Shown piece by piece: positions 1-6,183 of a stretch of 7,402 nt of DNA (positions are counted from its first letter, which is position 1; every line of letters starts with the position of its first letter). The position numbers and the translations under genes are program-made. This stretch comes from DASWVC01 sp036401335. GTDB lineage: Bacteria > Verrucomicrobiota > Verrucomicrobiia > Chthoniobacterales > JAFAMB01. Where the stretch lies: the NCBI GenBank assembly GCA_036401335.1, contig DASWVC010000355.1, positions 1 through 7,402 of the forward strand, given 5' to 3'. The notes under the pieces are model-generated. The model saw nothing but the letters and a program-made list of their open reading frames with translations, did not search any database and was not told the DNA's origin.

Positions 1-1
1 C

Positions 2-412
2 GAATTCAATTTCCGCTGGGATCCGGGAGCGGCCAGCCTGGTCCTGGCGGAACCGTGGGCTCGAATTCTTGAAGTGCCCGTAGACCCGACGACGAAGACG
101 ATGTTCTCAAAGGGCTTGCTCGCGCAAATCACCGCGCACAAGAATGCCGTGACCGACTACCTTGAGCGCTACGTCCAAGCCTTTCCCATGTGGGACGAGC
201 TTGGGGCCGCCGTCTGGCTCGATCCCACCCTCGCGACCAAGGTCGAGCATTGGAGGGTGAACGTAGACGTGAGCCACGGCGCCGGGTACGGCAACACGCT
301 CAGTTGGGAACCCGGCATGGCGCCCGCCTTCGGCGGCGGCAACGCCGACGTTTTGCTCGACTTCGACCTGCCCCGCTTCGAGCGCTTCGTGGTCGAGACG
401 TTTTCCAGGTAA
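2..412 (+). CDS. Nucleoside hydrolase (inosine/uridine-preferring family), C-terminal part, 5'-truncated by the window
   Basis: The frame is open from base 2 to the TAA at 410-412 and gives 136 residues, so the start lies upstream of the window. The fragment opens with EFN followed by DPGAA, the family's substrate-binding block (the E166/N168 region of the Crithidia enzyme). That places it near the middle of a protein of about 310 residues. At residues 62-65 it reads PMWD: the Asp is the family's C-terminal calcium ligand, and Trp stands where the Crithidia-type enzymes have the catalytic His. The following AAVWLDPTL and the GAGYGNTLSW block near residue 100 also fit the family. Such enzymes hydrolyse the N-glycosidic bond of ribonucleosides in the cytoplasm for purine/pyrimidine salvage. 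Family assignment is firm; the nucleobase preference cannot be read from this part. A GTG at 74 is in frame but lies inside the domain, so it is not the start. Confidence 0.88.
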   Translation, partial: EFNFRWDPGAASLVLAEPWARILEVPVDPTTKTMFSKGLLAQITAHKNAVTDYLERYVQAFPMWDELGAAVWLDPTLATKVEHWRVNVDVSHGAGYGNTLSWEPGMAPAFGGGNADVLLDFDLPRFERFVVETFSR

Positions 413-414
413 AT

Positions 415-435
415 CGGGCTCGGGCCGGCCCGTTT
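415..435 (+). terminator. Candidate intrinsic terminator after the nucleoside hydrolase gene
   Basis: Two bases after the stop codon a 5-bp stem (CGGGC at 415-419 with GCCCG at 428-432) encloses an 8-base loop and is followed by TTT at 433-435. Inside it, 421-432 is a perfect 12-bp palindrome that could form a competing structure or a two-fold protein site. The T run is short, so termination is probable rather than certain. Confidence 0.4.
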
Positions 436-518
436 CAGTGCCGTGAACGCACCCTGCGCCAGCCGGGCAGCCACATCCTGAATGCCACCGGTCAAAACTT
501 CGGCCGGCCAGTTGCGAA

Positions 519-527
519 TGATATAGT
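519..527 (+). promoter_or_regulatory. Extended -10 promoter element upstream of the NRAMP gene
   Basis: TGATATAGT matches the extended -10 pattern TGnTATAAT at all but one position. No good -35 hexamer lies 16-18 bases upstream, which is tolerated in extended -10 promoters. Transcription would begin near 533-535. That leaves almost no leader for the GTG at 539 but about 38 bases for the ATG at 572. No room remains for a yybP-ykoY-type manganese riboswitch, and I see no clear MntR or Fur operator. Confidence 0.4.
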
Positions 528-571
528 CTTGGCTAAATGTGTATGCATGGTCTAAATCATGGCCGCACCTT

Positions 572-1927
572 ATGGCCGCCAGCCGCCCTTCGTCCCTCAA
601 TCGTCACCCGGCCGATCCTTCTTTGCCCGAAGTCTTCCGGTCTGTTTCGGTCCCGCCAACCGGGCCGGGTTGGTTCGGCTTCTTGCGTAAGCTCCTCGCC
701 TTTTCCGGTCCCGGTTACCTGATCGCCGTCGGCTACATGGATCCCGGCAACTGGGCGACCGACCTGGCCGGCGGATCGCAATTCAATTACGCCCTGCTCT
801 CCACGGTCATCGTTTCAAGCCTGATCGCGATTTTCCTTCAGCACCTGGCCCTTAAACTCGGGGTCGCCACTGGCCGTGACTTGGCTCAGGCGTGCCGGGA
901 CCGTTACCACCCTGCGGTTACCGCCCTCCTTTGGTTGGGCCAGGAAGTTGCCATCGCCGCGTGTGACCTGGCCGAAGTGATCGGCTCGGCCATTGCCCTG
1001 AACCTTCTTTTCGGGCTTCCGCTGGTGTGGGGCGTCTGCCTGACGGCAGCCGATGTGCTCGCCGTTCTCTTTCTGCAAAACCGCGGGTTCCGCCTCGTTG
1101 AAGCCCTGGTTGTCGCTCTCATCGGCGTGATCGCCGCAAGCTTTGCCGTGCAACTCTTTCTGTCGAAACCCGAACCCGCGTCCATGCTGGCCGGACTGTT
1201 CAGCGGCCGGGAGCTCTTGCATTCGCGGGAAATGCTTTACGTCGCCATCGGCATTCTCGGGGCCACCGTGATGCCGCACAACCTTTACCTGCACTCGTCC
1301 ATTTCACAGACGCGTTCATTCGCGCTGACCCCGGAAGGCAAACGCGAGGCGATCTTGTTCGGCACCATCGATTCGACCGTGGCCCTCTGTTTTGCGCTCT
1401 TCATCAATGCGGCCATCCTGATTGTGGCCGCCGCAACGTTCTACCGAAACGCCCACCACGAAGTAGCCGAGATCCAGGATGCGTACAAACTCCTGAGCCC
1501 GTTGCTCGGCACCGGGTTGGCCAGCTTTCTCTTTGCCGTGGCCCTGCTGGCCTCAGGGCAGAATTCCACCCTTACCGGCACCCTGGCCGGCCAGATTGTA
1601 ATGGAAGGGTTTCTGCATTTGCGCCTGCCTCCGGTCGCCCGGCGGCTGATCACCCGGCTGGTTGCGGTCCTGCCCGCCGTCATCGTCACCGCGTTCATGG
1701 GGGAGCACGGGACGGCCCAACTCCTGGTGCTGAGCCAGGTTATCCTTAGCATGATGCTCGGCTTCGCCGTCGTACCCCTGGTCATGTTCACCAACGACCG
1801 GACAATGATGGGCGAATTCGTCAACCGCGCCTGGGTAAACATCGTGGGTTGGTGTTGCGCGGCCGTGATCGTCGTTCTGAACGTCTACCTGCTCTGGCAG
1901 ACGTTCCGGGGTGGGGGAGCCGCGTAG
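572..1927 (+). CDS. mntH: NRAMP-family divalent metal (Mn2+) transporter
   Basis: Proton-coupled importer of Mn2+ (and often Fe2+) in the inner membrane. Counting from the upstream GTG at 539, the TM1 metal-binding motif DPGN is at residues 68-71, within GYMDPGNWATDLAGGSQF. TM6 carries A242 and M245 in GATVMPHNLYLHS; this Met is the residue that selects for transition metals over Ca2+/Mg2+. A Gln at 341 in the GQNSTLTGTLAGQ block matches the TM10 site. About eleven hydrophobic segments follow one another, and the length of about 450 residues is normal for bacterial MntH. Start choice: GTG 539 gives 462 residues and ATG 572 gives 451. I prefer 572 because the extended -10 element at 519-527 leaves a leader for it, although neither start has a clear ribosome binding site. 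All key metal residues are present, so it is probably functional. It stands as its own transcription unit between two hairpins. Confidence 0.93.
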   Translation: MAASRPSSLNRHPADPSLPEVFRSVSVPPTGPGWFGFLRKLLAFSGPGYLIAVGYMDPGNWATDLAGGSQFNYALLSTVIVSSLIAIFLQHLALKLGVATGRDLAQACRDRYHPAVTALLWLGQEVAIAACDLAEVIGSAIALNLLFGLPLVWGVCLTAADVLAVLFLQNRGFRLVEALVVALIGVIAASFAVQLFLSKPEPASMLAGLFSGRELLHSREMLYVAIGILGATVMPHNLYLHSSISQTRSFALTPEGKREAILFGTIDSTVALCFALFINAAILIVAAATFYRNAHHEVAEIQDAYKLLSPLLGTGLASFLFAVALLASGQNSTLTGTLAGQIVMEGFLHLRLPPVARRLITRLVAVLPAVIVTAFMGEHGTAQLLVLSQVILSMMLGFAVVPLVMFTNDRTMMGEFVNRAWVNIVGWCCAAVIVVLNVYLLWQTFRGGGAA

Positions 1928-1964
1928 GCCGTTACCCCCCCGGGGTTCGGGAGCATGTAACGGC
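1928..1964 (+). terminator. Stem-loop directly after the NRAMP gene, possible terminator
   Basis: An exact 8-bp inverted repeat (GCCGTTAC at 1928-1935, GTAACGGC at 1957-1964) starts at the base after the stop codon. Within its 21-base loop a smaller 4-bp GC stem (1939-1942 with 1948-1951) can form. No T run follows, so it is either a weak or factor-assisted terminator or a structure protecting the 3' end. Confidence 0.35.
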
Positions 1965-2098
1965 GTGAACCCAATCTTTCTGCAATTGAGGCTTTGTCCA
2001 TACGGTGCCCTTTCGAGGCTGACGTCGGCGTCCAGGTGCGATTCCTTCGCAACCCGCCTCCGCCTCGACAAACCGTGTGACGTCAAAGGCAGCGTGCC

Positions 2099-2102
2099 GG
2101 AG
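2099..2102 (+). promoter_or_regulatory. Ribosome binding site bearing on the HAD gene start
   Basis: GGAG lies 5 bases before the GTG at 2108 and only 2 bases before the GTG at 2105, so it favours 2108. The ATG at 2135 has no such element. Confidence 0.35.
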
Positions 2103-2104
2103 TA

Positions 2105-2779
2105 GTGGTGAGAGAAATTTATCCCAATGACCAGATGATCCGGGCCATCATTTTCGACCTCGACAATTGTTTAAGTGCAGCGGACGAGCCGGGAAAGAAT
2201 TTTTTAGAACCCGTTTTCGACGCGATCCGACGCACCAACCGCGGCAGGCTTTCGGAGGGGGCGCTTGCGGATGCGTTTGCCGACTGCTGGCGCCATCCAC
2301 TGGATTTCGTGGCCGAAAAGCATGGCTTTGCAGAGGACATGCTCGCGGCCGGATGGGCGGTGTGCGCCCGCTTGGAAGTGGCAACGCCGATGCGCGGCTA
2401 TCCCGACCTTCGCTCGCTGGCAGAACTCCCGGTGTTGCGCTTCCTGGTGACCTCGGGCTTCCGGCGGCTTCAGGAAAGCAAGGTCAAAGCCTTGGGTTTT
2501 GAGCGGCTCTTTACCGCCATCTACGTGGATGCCATCGATGAACGCGACCGAAAAGGAAAGCAGCGCACGTTCGCAGAGATCCTGAACGCCCACCACCTCC
2601 GACCCGAAGAGGTCTTGGTGGTGGGCGACAACCCCGATTCGGAGATTAAGGCCGGCAATCAACTGGGGATCACCACGGTACAAATCTTACGGGCGGGCGT
2701 GGCCCGCGGCGCCAATGCAACCCACCACATTGGTGGGCTTGCTGAGTTGAAGGGCTTCTTGCGACAGGATCCGGAATGA
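2105..2779 (+). CDS. HAD-superfamily hydrolase (phosphatase-like)
   Basis: A cytoplasmic Mg2+-dependent phosphohydrolase of the haloacid dehalogenase fold. Counting from GTG 2105, motif I is IIFDLDNCL with nucleophile D18 and acid/base D20. Motif II is FLVTSGF with T116 (or S117). The motif III lysine is probably K150 or K152 in DRKGKQRTF. Motif IV is VVGDNPDSEIKAG with D175 and D178 for Mg2+. Residues 22-105 form a helical cap between motifs I and II, as in subfamily I enzymes. The length of 224 residues is normal. Three in-frame starts are possible: GTG 2105, GTG 2108 (GGAG 5 bases upstream) and ATG 2135. The last gives the MIRAIIFDLDN beginning typical of the family but has no ribosome binding site. 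The DNC motif and overall layout resemble HADs loosely annotated as pyrimidine 5'-nucleotidase-like; the substrate cannot be stated. It is preceded by 177 bases without a gene and a hairpin, so it is probably transcribed on its own. Confidence 0.85.
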   Translation: MVREIYPNDQMIRAIIFDLDNCLSAADEPGKNFLEPVFDAIRRTNRGRLSEGALADAFADCWRHPLDFVAEKHGFAEDMLAAGWAVCARLEVATPMRGYPDLRSLAELPVLRFLVTSGFRRLQESKVKALGFERLFTAIYVDAIDERDRKGKQRTFAEILNAHHLRPEEVLVVGDNPDSEIKAGNQLGITTVQILRAGVARGANATHHIGGLAELKGFLRQDPE

Positions 2780-2802
2780 CCTTGGCAGGCCCGCGCGGAC
2801 CC

Positions 2803-3210
2803 TCAGGTAGAGGGCAAAGGTTTCGCCCGGGGCCCGGCCGCGGAAAAACCCGGGTCGCACGTTAGGTGTCCAGGGGTTCGCCCGGCCAGAAGGGGACGCA
2901 GCACTGCCGTTACTCCATCGGTAAGAATCTGCCCGCCGATGCAGAGCAGGAAAAAAGCGGCGAGCCGCGTGACGGTCCTGTCGCCCGAATGACCCAGCAG
3001 TGTCGCCAAACGGTCGGCGCTCCGGTACGCGAGCCAGATCGTTGCCGCCCGTTGTTCCGGCGCAGAGAGAAGTCCCCATGCATACAGCGCAACCACGATG
3101 CCCCCAGCGATGCGCCGCGCAGCGATGGTGACCCCGAGAAGGCCAGCAAAAAGGCACCCCGCATTCCGGTGGTGGGCATCACCGATGCAAGCCGGGACCC
3201 GTAAGGGTTG
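2803..3210 (-). pseudogene. MarC/UPF0056-family membrane protein, degraded remnant (C-terminal part)
   Basis: On the minus strand the frame from 3210 down to the stop at 2803 reads as two membrane segments. The first is about AGCLFAGLLGVTIAA, continuing after RR into IAGGIVVALYAWG. The second follows the block DRLATLLGHSGDRTVTRL as AAFFLLCIGGQILTDGV. The order 'LLG-x-x-G-x-x-x-x-x-RL ... Q-x-x-x-DG(I/V)' is the C-terminal signature of the MarC/UPF0056 family (for example E. coli YhgN). A full member has about 200 residues and six membrane segments; here roughly the last 75-110 are legible. A stop codon (TGA at 3213-3211) cuts the frame upstream and no N-terminal half follows. A neighbouring minus-strand frame (to 3218) holds LTDNPYGS, faintly like the family's DPxGN site, which could mean a frameshift plus deletion, but this is uncertain. 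After the MarC part, about 25 residues run on without family character. Probably non-functional. Confidence 0.6.
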
Positions 3211-3445
3211 TCAGTCAAAAAGACCAGGAGTCGCTTCCCTCGACCTATTTACTCCTTACGACAGAATTGGTGAGGCAGGCATCCGGACGAAGCTGTCTGA
3301 TTACCTTCTGTGCCTGCAGCGACCGGGCACCCCGTGCCATCGGGGAAGCACCTGAGTTTTCCTCTGCAACACGCAACCGGCGGGATTGGTTCTTGCAATC
3401 GGTTCAGCGTGGCTGAAGCAGTCGCAACCAACCACGGCAATTCCC
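3211..3445. other. Gap between the MarC remnant and the first PRC-barrel gene
   Basis: No gene is supported here. An in-frame TTG at 3386 would lengthen the next protein by 20 residues, but that extension has no family character. No convincing sigma70 promoter was found. The only structure is the overlapping hairpin pair at 3326-3345. Confidence 0.5.
3326..3345 (+). promoter_or_regulatory. Two overlapping, mutually exclusive small hairpins about 100 bases upstream of the PRC-DUF2382 gene
   Basis: GGCAC at 3326-3330 can pair with GTGCC at 3334-3338 across a 3-base loop. CCCCG at 3330-3333/3334 can instead pair with CGGGG at 3341-3345 across a 6-base loop. The two share bases 3330-3338 and cannot form together. 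A TTTT run at 3357-3360 lies about 11 bases after the second stem, which is far for a standard terminator. It may be an attenuator, a weak terminator or chance in GC-rich DNA. Confidence 0.2.
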
Positions 3446-4321
3446 ATGAAATTACTTTTAGAACACCCCAGCGACGCCCACCACAACCTGATCGACTACA
3501 AAGTGATCGACCAGAACGGCGCAGAAATCGGGTCCGTTTACAGCCTCTGGGCCGATCCAGCGAGCGATCAGCTCGAATTCATCGGGGTCACAACGGGCTG
3601 GCTCGGAGGTACCGACCGCGTGATTCCGGCCGAACGGGCGCAGGTTGATGAGGCCCAGCACGTCATCCATGTGCCGTACGGCGTTGAGCAGATCAAAGGC
3701 GCGCCTTCCTTTGACCCCCACACCGAACTCACCCGGGAACAGGCGGCCGGCGTTTACCAGTATTACGGGGTTGGCGCAGGCACCACCGCCGGGGTTGGCG
3801 CAGGCACCACGGCAGGGCTGGCGACAGGCACCACGGCAGGGCTGGCCGCAGCTCCGACGGGCGCGTCGGCCACCCGCCAGAAGGTCGGCGCCTCTGCCCG
3901 GGAGGCGCAGCCGGGTGAGGCCGTCGAAGTGACCCTGACTGAAGAACAACTTGTTGTCGGCAAACGCTCGGTTGAGGCCGGTGGCGTGCGTCTGCGCAAG
4001 ATCGTGCGCACCGAACAGGTGAACGTGCCCGTGGAGCTGCGTCGTGAAGACGTCGTCATTGAGCGTATCCCTGCCACGGAAGTGAGGGAAGGCGTGGCTG
4101 CCAGCGCGTTTCAGGAACAAACCATCGATGTGCCGCTTCACCGTGAGGAAGCCGTCGTGGCCAAGGAAAGCCACGTCACCGGCGCGGTCCGCGCCCACAA
4201 AACGGAGGAAGTTGAACGCCAAACGGTTACTGACGCCGTGCGCAAGGAAGATGTCGAGGTAATCCGCGAAGGCGACCTGCGTGCCGGGCCTCAGGACATC
4301 GTGAAAGGTCGTCAGCCTTGA
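3446..4321 (+). CDS. PRC-barrel plus DUF2382 (YsnF/AvaK) domain stress-type protein, copy 1
   Basis: A 291-residue soluble protein from ATG 3446. Residues 14-85 form a PRC barrel (LIDYKVIDQNGAEIGSV, then WADP, then FIGVTTGW, VIPAERAQVDE). Residues 108-140 are a Gly/Ala/Thr linker encoded by tandem repeats. Residues 158-277 form the DUF2382 or YsnF/AvaK domain. That domain is itself two units of about 48 residues (160-207 and 228-275), each ending in an EDV motif; I count 18 of 48 identical positions between them. Homologues occur in Bacillus (YsnF, a general-stress protein), Nostoc (AvaK, akinete) and Deinococcus-type bacteria, but no biochemical activity is established. No signal peptide or membrane segment is seen, so it is probably cytoplasmic. 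The start is set by the PRC domain and by alignment with the downstream paralogue, which begins MKPL at the same distance from its barrel; no clear ribosome binding site precedes it. Confidence 0.88.
   Translation: MKLLLEHPSDAHHNLIDYKVIDQNGAEIGSVYSLWADPASDQLEFIGVTTGWLGGTDRVIPAERAQVDEAQHVIHVPYGVEQIKGAPSFDPHTELTREQAAGVYQYYGVGAGTTAGVGAGTTAGLATGTTAGLAAAPTGASATRQKVGASAREAQPGEAVEVTLTEEQLVVGKRSVEAGGVRLRKIVRTEQVNVPVELRREDVVIERIPATEVREGVAASAFQEQTIDVPLHREEAVVAKESHVTGAVRAHKTEEVERQTVTDAVRKEDVEVIREGDLRAGPQDIVKGRQP
3767..3850 (+). repeat. 24-base tandem repeat coding for the linker of PRC-DUF2382 copy 1
   Basis: Units at 3767-3790, 3791-3814 and 3815-3838, plus a half unit at 3839-3850. Units 1 and 2 differ at only one or two bases; unit 3 differs from unit 2 at a few. 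Each codes for eight residues of the type GVGAGTTA or GLATGTTA. Because 24 is a multiple of three, gain or loss of units changes linker length without a frameshift. Confidence 0.9.
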
Positions 4322-4343
4322 CCGGCGGTTCGTAAACGGCCGG
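4322..4343 (+). terminator. Imperfect hairpin after PRC-DUF2382 copy 1
   Basis: CCGG at 4322-4325 pairs with CCGG at 4340-4343. Inside, 4326-4330 pairs with 4334-4338 with one mismatch, and G4339 is bulged. It starts at the base after the stop codon but has no T run after it. It may be a partial terminator or processing site between the two paralogues. Confidence 0.25.
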
Positions 4344-4462
4344 CTCGCGTCGGGGGTGGCATCCGTTTGTGGAGGGACCGGCGATACCTTCTACATTCTA
4401 GTGCACCCAACCGGTCGCCCTGCTTTGATGCGCGCTTCCACCTTCCGTTACCCTGCCTTGCC

Positions 4463-5425
4463 ATGAAACCGTTGACCGCCCGCTCCAGCGCTGACCCACA
4501 AGACCTGCTTGGCTATGAAGTCGTTGACCGGCACGGCAACCGTGTTGGCATTGTGCAGGGCCGGTGGGCAGACCCGGCTACTGGAACCCTGACGTTCCTG
4601 GGCGTGACCACTGGTGAGCTTGCCGTCGGCAACCACCTCGTGCCGGTTGAATCCGCTGAAGTCGACGAGGGCGGACGAATTGTCCGGGTGCCGTTTGACG
4701 CCGGTTTGATCGGGGCGGCACCCGGTCTGGACACCGGCGCCGCCCTGCTTCCCGAGCGGGAAAAGGAGGTTTTACACCACTACGCCAGCCCCGGAAACGC
4801 AACCACCGGGGCCGCGACAACGGCGGGCGTTGGCACCTCCGGATCCCGCACCGGAGGAGAAGCCGTTGAGTTGGTGCTGGCCGAGGAACAATTAAAAATC
4901 ACCAAACGCACCGTGCCGGCCGGCTTCGTGCGGGTGCGCAAGATTATTGTGACCGAGCAGGTGCAGGTGCCCGTCGAGGTGCGCCGGGAGGACGTGGTCA
5001 TCGAGCGGGTTGAGGCTGGCGATGCCATGGGCGCGGACGTCGTGCCGTTCGACGGCAAAACCTTTGAGATTGTCCTTCATGAGGAACGGGTGGTTGTCTC
5101 AAAGGAGATCCATGTCAGCGGCGCCGTGAGGGTGCGGCGGACGGTGCAAATCGAGGGTGAGACACTTCGCGAAACGGTGCGCCACCAGGATGTTGAGGTC
5201 TTGCGCGCGGGTGAATCCGGCGATTGGCGCCAGGACGCGCCGCTTGCATCCTCCGCGGTCGGCGGACCGACACACCTTCACCAAACCGAGCTTCCTTCGA
5301 GCCCCAACCCGCTGGCCGCAGTCGATCCCACCGCAAGCCTCGGAGCGGCAACCAATGCTGGCGCCGTTCCCGAAGCTGCCCCCGAAACGGGCAAAGGATC
5401 CAGCAGCGGCACCGGTCGGGTGTAG
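4463..5425 (+). CDS. PRC-barrel plus DUF2382 (YsnF/AvaK) domain stress-type protein, copy 2, with a disordered tail
   Basis: A 320-residue paralogue of the preceding gene, 141 bases downstream. Residues 14-88 form the PRC barrel (LLGYEVVDRHGNRVGIV, WADPATG, FLGVTTGEL, VPVESAEVDE). Residues 110-131 are a Gly/Thr linker, shorter than in copy 1 but with the same flavour (ATTGAATTAGVG). Residues 133-250 form DUF2382 as two units (135-182 and 201-248). Over the first 50 residues of DUF2382 I count 35 identities with copy 1 (from AVEL to IERV). Residues 251-320 form a tail rich in Ala, Ser, Pro and Gly that copy 1 lacks; it is probably disordered. The start is ATG 4463: it aligns with the paralogue's start, and an earlier in-frame start at 4367 adds 32 residues without family character. 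Copy 2 may share a transcript with copy 1, although the gap and hairpin could allow separate expression. Function unknown beyond the general-stress association of the family. Confidence 0.88.
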   Translation: MKPLTARSSADPQDLLGYEVVDRHGNRVGIVQGRWADPATGTLTFLGVTTGELAVGNHLVPVESAEVDEGGRIVRVPFDAGLIGAAPGLDTGAALLPEREKEVLHHYASPGNATTGAATTAGVGTSGSRTGGEAVELVLAEEQLKITKRTVPAGFVRVRKIIVTEQVQVPVEVRREDVVIERVEAGDAMGADVVPFDGKTFEIVLHEERVVVSKEIHVSGAVRVRRTVQIEGETLRETVRHQDVEVLRAGESGDWRQDAPLASSAVGGPTHLHQTELPSSPNPLAAVDPTASLGAATNAGAVPEAAPETGKGSSSGTGRV

Positions 5426-5613
5426 CAAGGAGGCCGGTCGGATCGCTTGCCGCATGGGCGAGGGGGGATTGAGCGGCAGTCCGGTTGAGCGGCGCGTCCC
5501 TTCGCCGCTGGGAAGGTGTGACGCACCCCCGGTCCTGAGCACGCCGCGAGACGAGGGCGCCTGCTCCGCGCCATACGCCCTTACCTCAGCGCCACCGCCC
5601 CCCCGAGCTTTAC

Positions 5614-6183
5614 TTACGCCACGATAAAGTACTGCCTGCAGATGAAGGAGAGCTCATACAGGACTCCCACCACCGCGAACACCGCGTGAAAACGCGGGTT
5701 TTTTGTCTTCATGGCGATCAGGCTGCAGGCAAGGTAGACCACCACGCGGATCTCATACTCGAGCCCAAGGGTGTGAAGACGCGTGCGCCCCTTGATCAAG
5801 GTGTCCGCGTAATCAATGATCCACATCATGGCCAAGGTTCCGAAGAACCACTGCCTCCGCTGAAAGAAGTACTCCCTGTACCCGCGGTAGTCCCTTAGTT
5901 CTTCAGGGAACAACAGCGCACACAGCAGGTACAAAAGGATGCCATAGACAATCACCAGCAGGTACAGGGCAAAAGTCCAGGTCCGGATCTGTTCCAGACG
6001 GTACTCCCACCACCAGAAGGTAATCACGTAGAAGAACACAAAAAGGGCCCAGAGCAGGTGAACCCAGTACACCTTTTCCTTACTCGGATGTTGGATGAGG
6101 CGTGCCAATCCCCCAAGCAGGTGGGTCAGGCTGAAGCCGACCAGAATAGACACCACCACCCGGACGTGCTGATACAGTTCCAT
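5614..6183 (-). CDS. Multi-pass membrane protein of unknown function
   Basis: A 189-residue, strongly hydrophobic protein starting MELYQHVRVVVSILVGFSLT. Hydrophobic stretches lie at about residues 8-28, 40-58, 70-93, 111-130, 143-158 and 164-186, giving five or six membrane segments. Distinctive features are an aromatic cluster FWWWEYRLEQ (56-65), a charged loop RDYRGYREYFFQRRQW (97-112) and a buried-looking HLL after segment 1. There is no signal peptide, catalytic motif or named Pfam domain I can recognise. I have an impression of similar 'MELYQHVRVV' proteins annotated as hypothetical in other bacteria but cannot confirm it. ATG at 6183-6181 is the natural start; its upstream region has no strong ribosome binding site. 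The gene converges with the PRC pair and diverges from the UspA-like gene, so it is transcribed alone. Coding is well supported by the coherent membrane pattern over the full length. Confidence 0.8.
   Translation of the reverse strand: MELYQHVRVVVSILVGFSLTHLLGGLARLIQHPSKEKVYWVHLLWALFVFFYVITFWWWEYRLEQIRTWTFALYLLVIVYGILLYLLCALLFPEELRDYRGYREYFFQRRQWFFGTLAMMWIIDYADTLIKGRTRLHTLGLEYEIRVVVYLACSLIAMKTKNPRFHAVFAVVGVLYELSFICRQYFIVA

Noticed and set aside
1..68. GAATTC at 2-7 and 63-68 and GGATCC nearby, suggesting a cloning-vector junction
   Set aside because: Both sites lie inside the nucleoside hydrolase frame and code for family-typical residues (EFN...DPGAA), so they are native sequence.
413..600. 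Minus-strand open frame across the gap before the NRAMP gene
   Set aside because: It runs into the antisense of the nucleoside hydrolase, has no recognised family, and its start lies inside the NRAMP N-terminus. The extended -10 and hairpin explain the gap better.
3767..3850. Short repeats as a CRISPR-like array
   Set aside because: The units are contiguous with no spacers, and they lie inside a coding frame in phase.
3458..4222. 254-residue minus-strand open frame antisense to PRC copy 1
   Set aside because: It is a shadow of a repetitive GC-rich coding sequence. The plus-strand frame has two recognisable domains.
4367..4397. Possible sigma70 promoter (TTGTGG ... TACATT) between the PRC genes
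   Set aside because: Spacing is 19 bases and both boxes are poor; not distinguishable from background.
5469..5493. Direct repeat TTGAGCGGC at 5469-5477 and 5485-5493
   Set aside because: Only two 9-base copies in GC-rich DNA with no other structure; chance is sufficient.
5427..5627. Strong AAGGAGG just after PRC copy 2 with a 57-residue open frame from ATG 5454
   Set aside because: The spacing to the ATG is about 20 bases, the TTG alternative stops within 15 codons, and the frame is low-complexity and overlaps the end of the convergent membrane gene.
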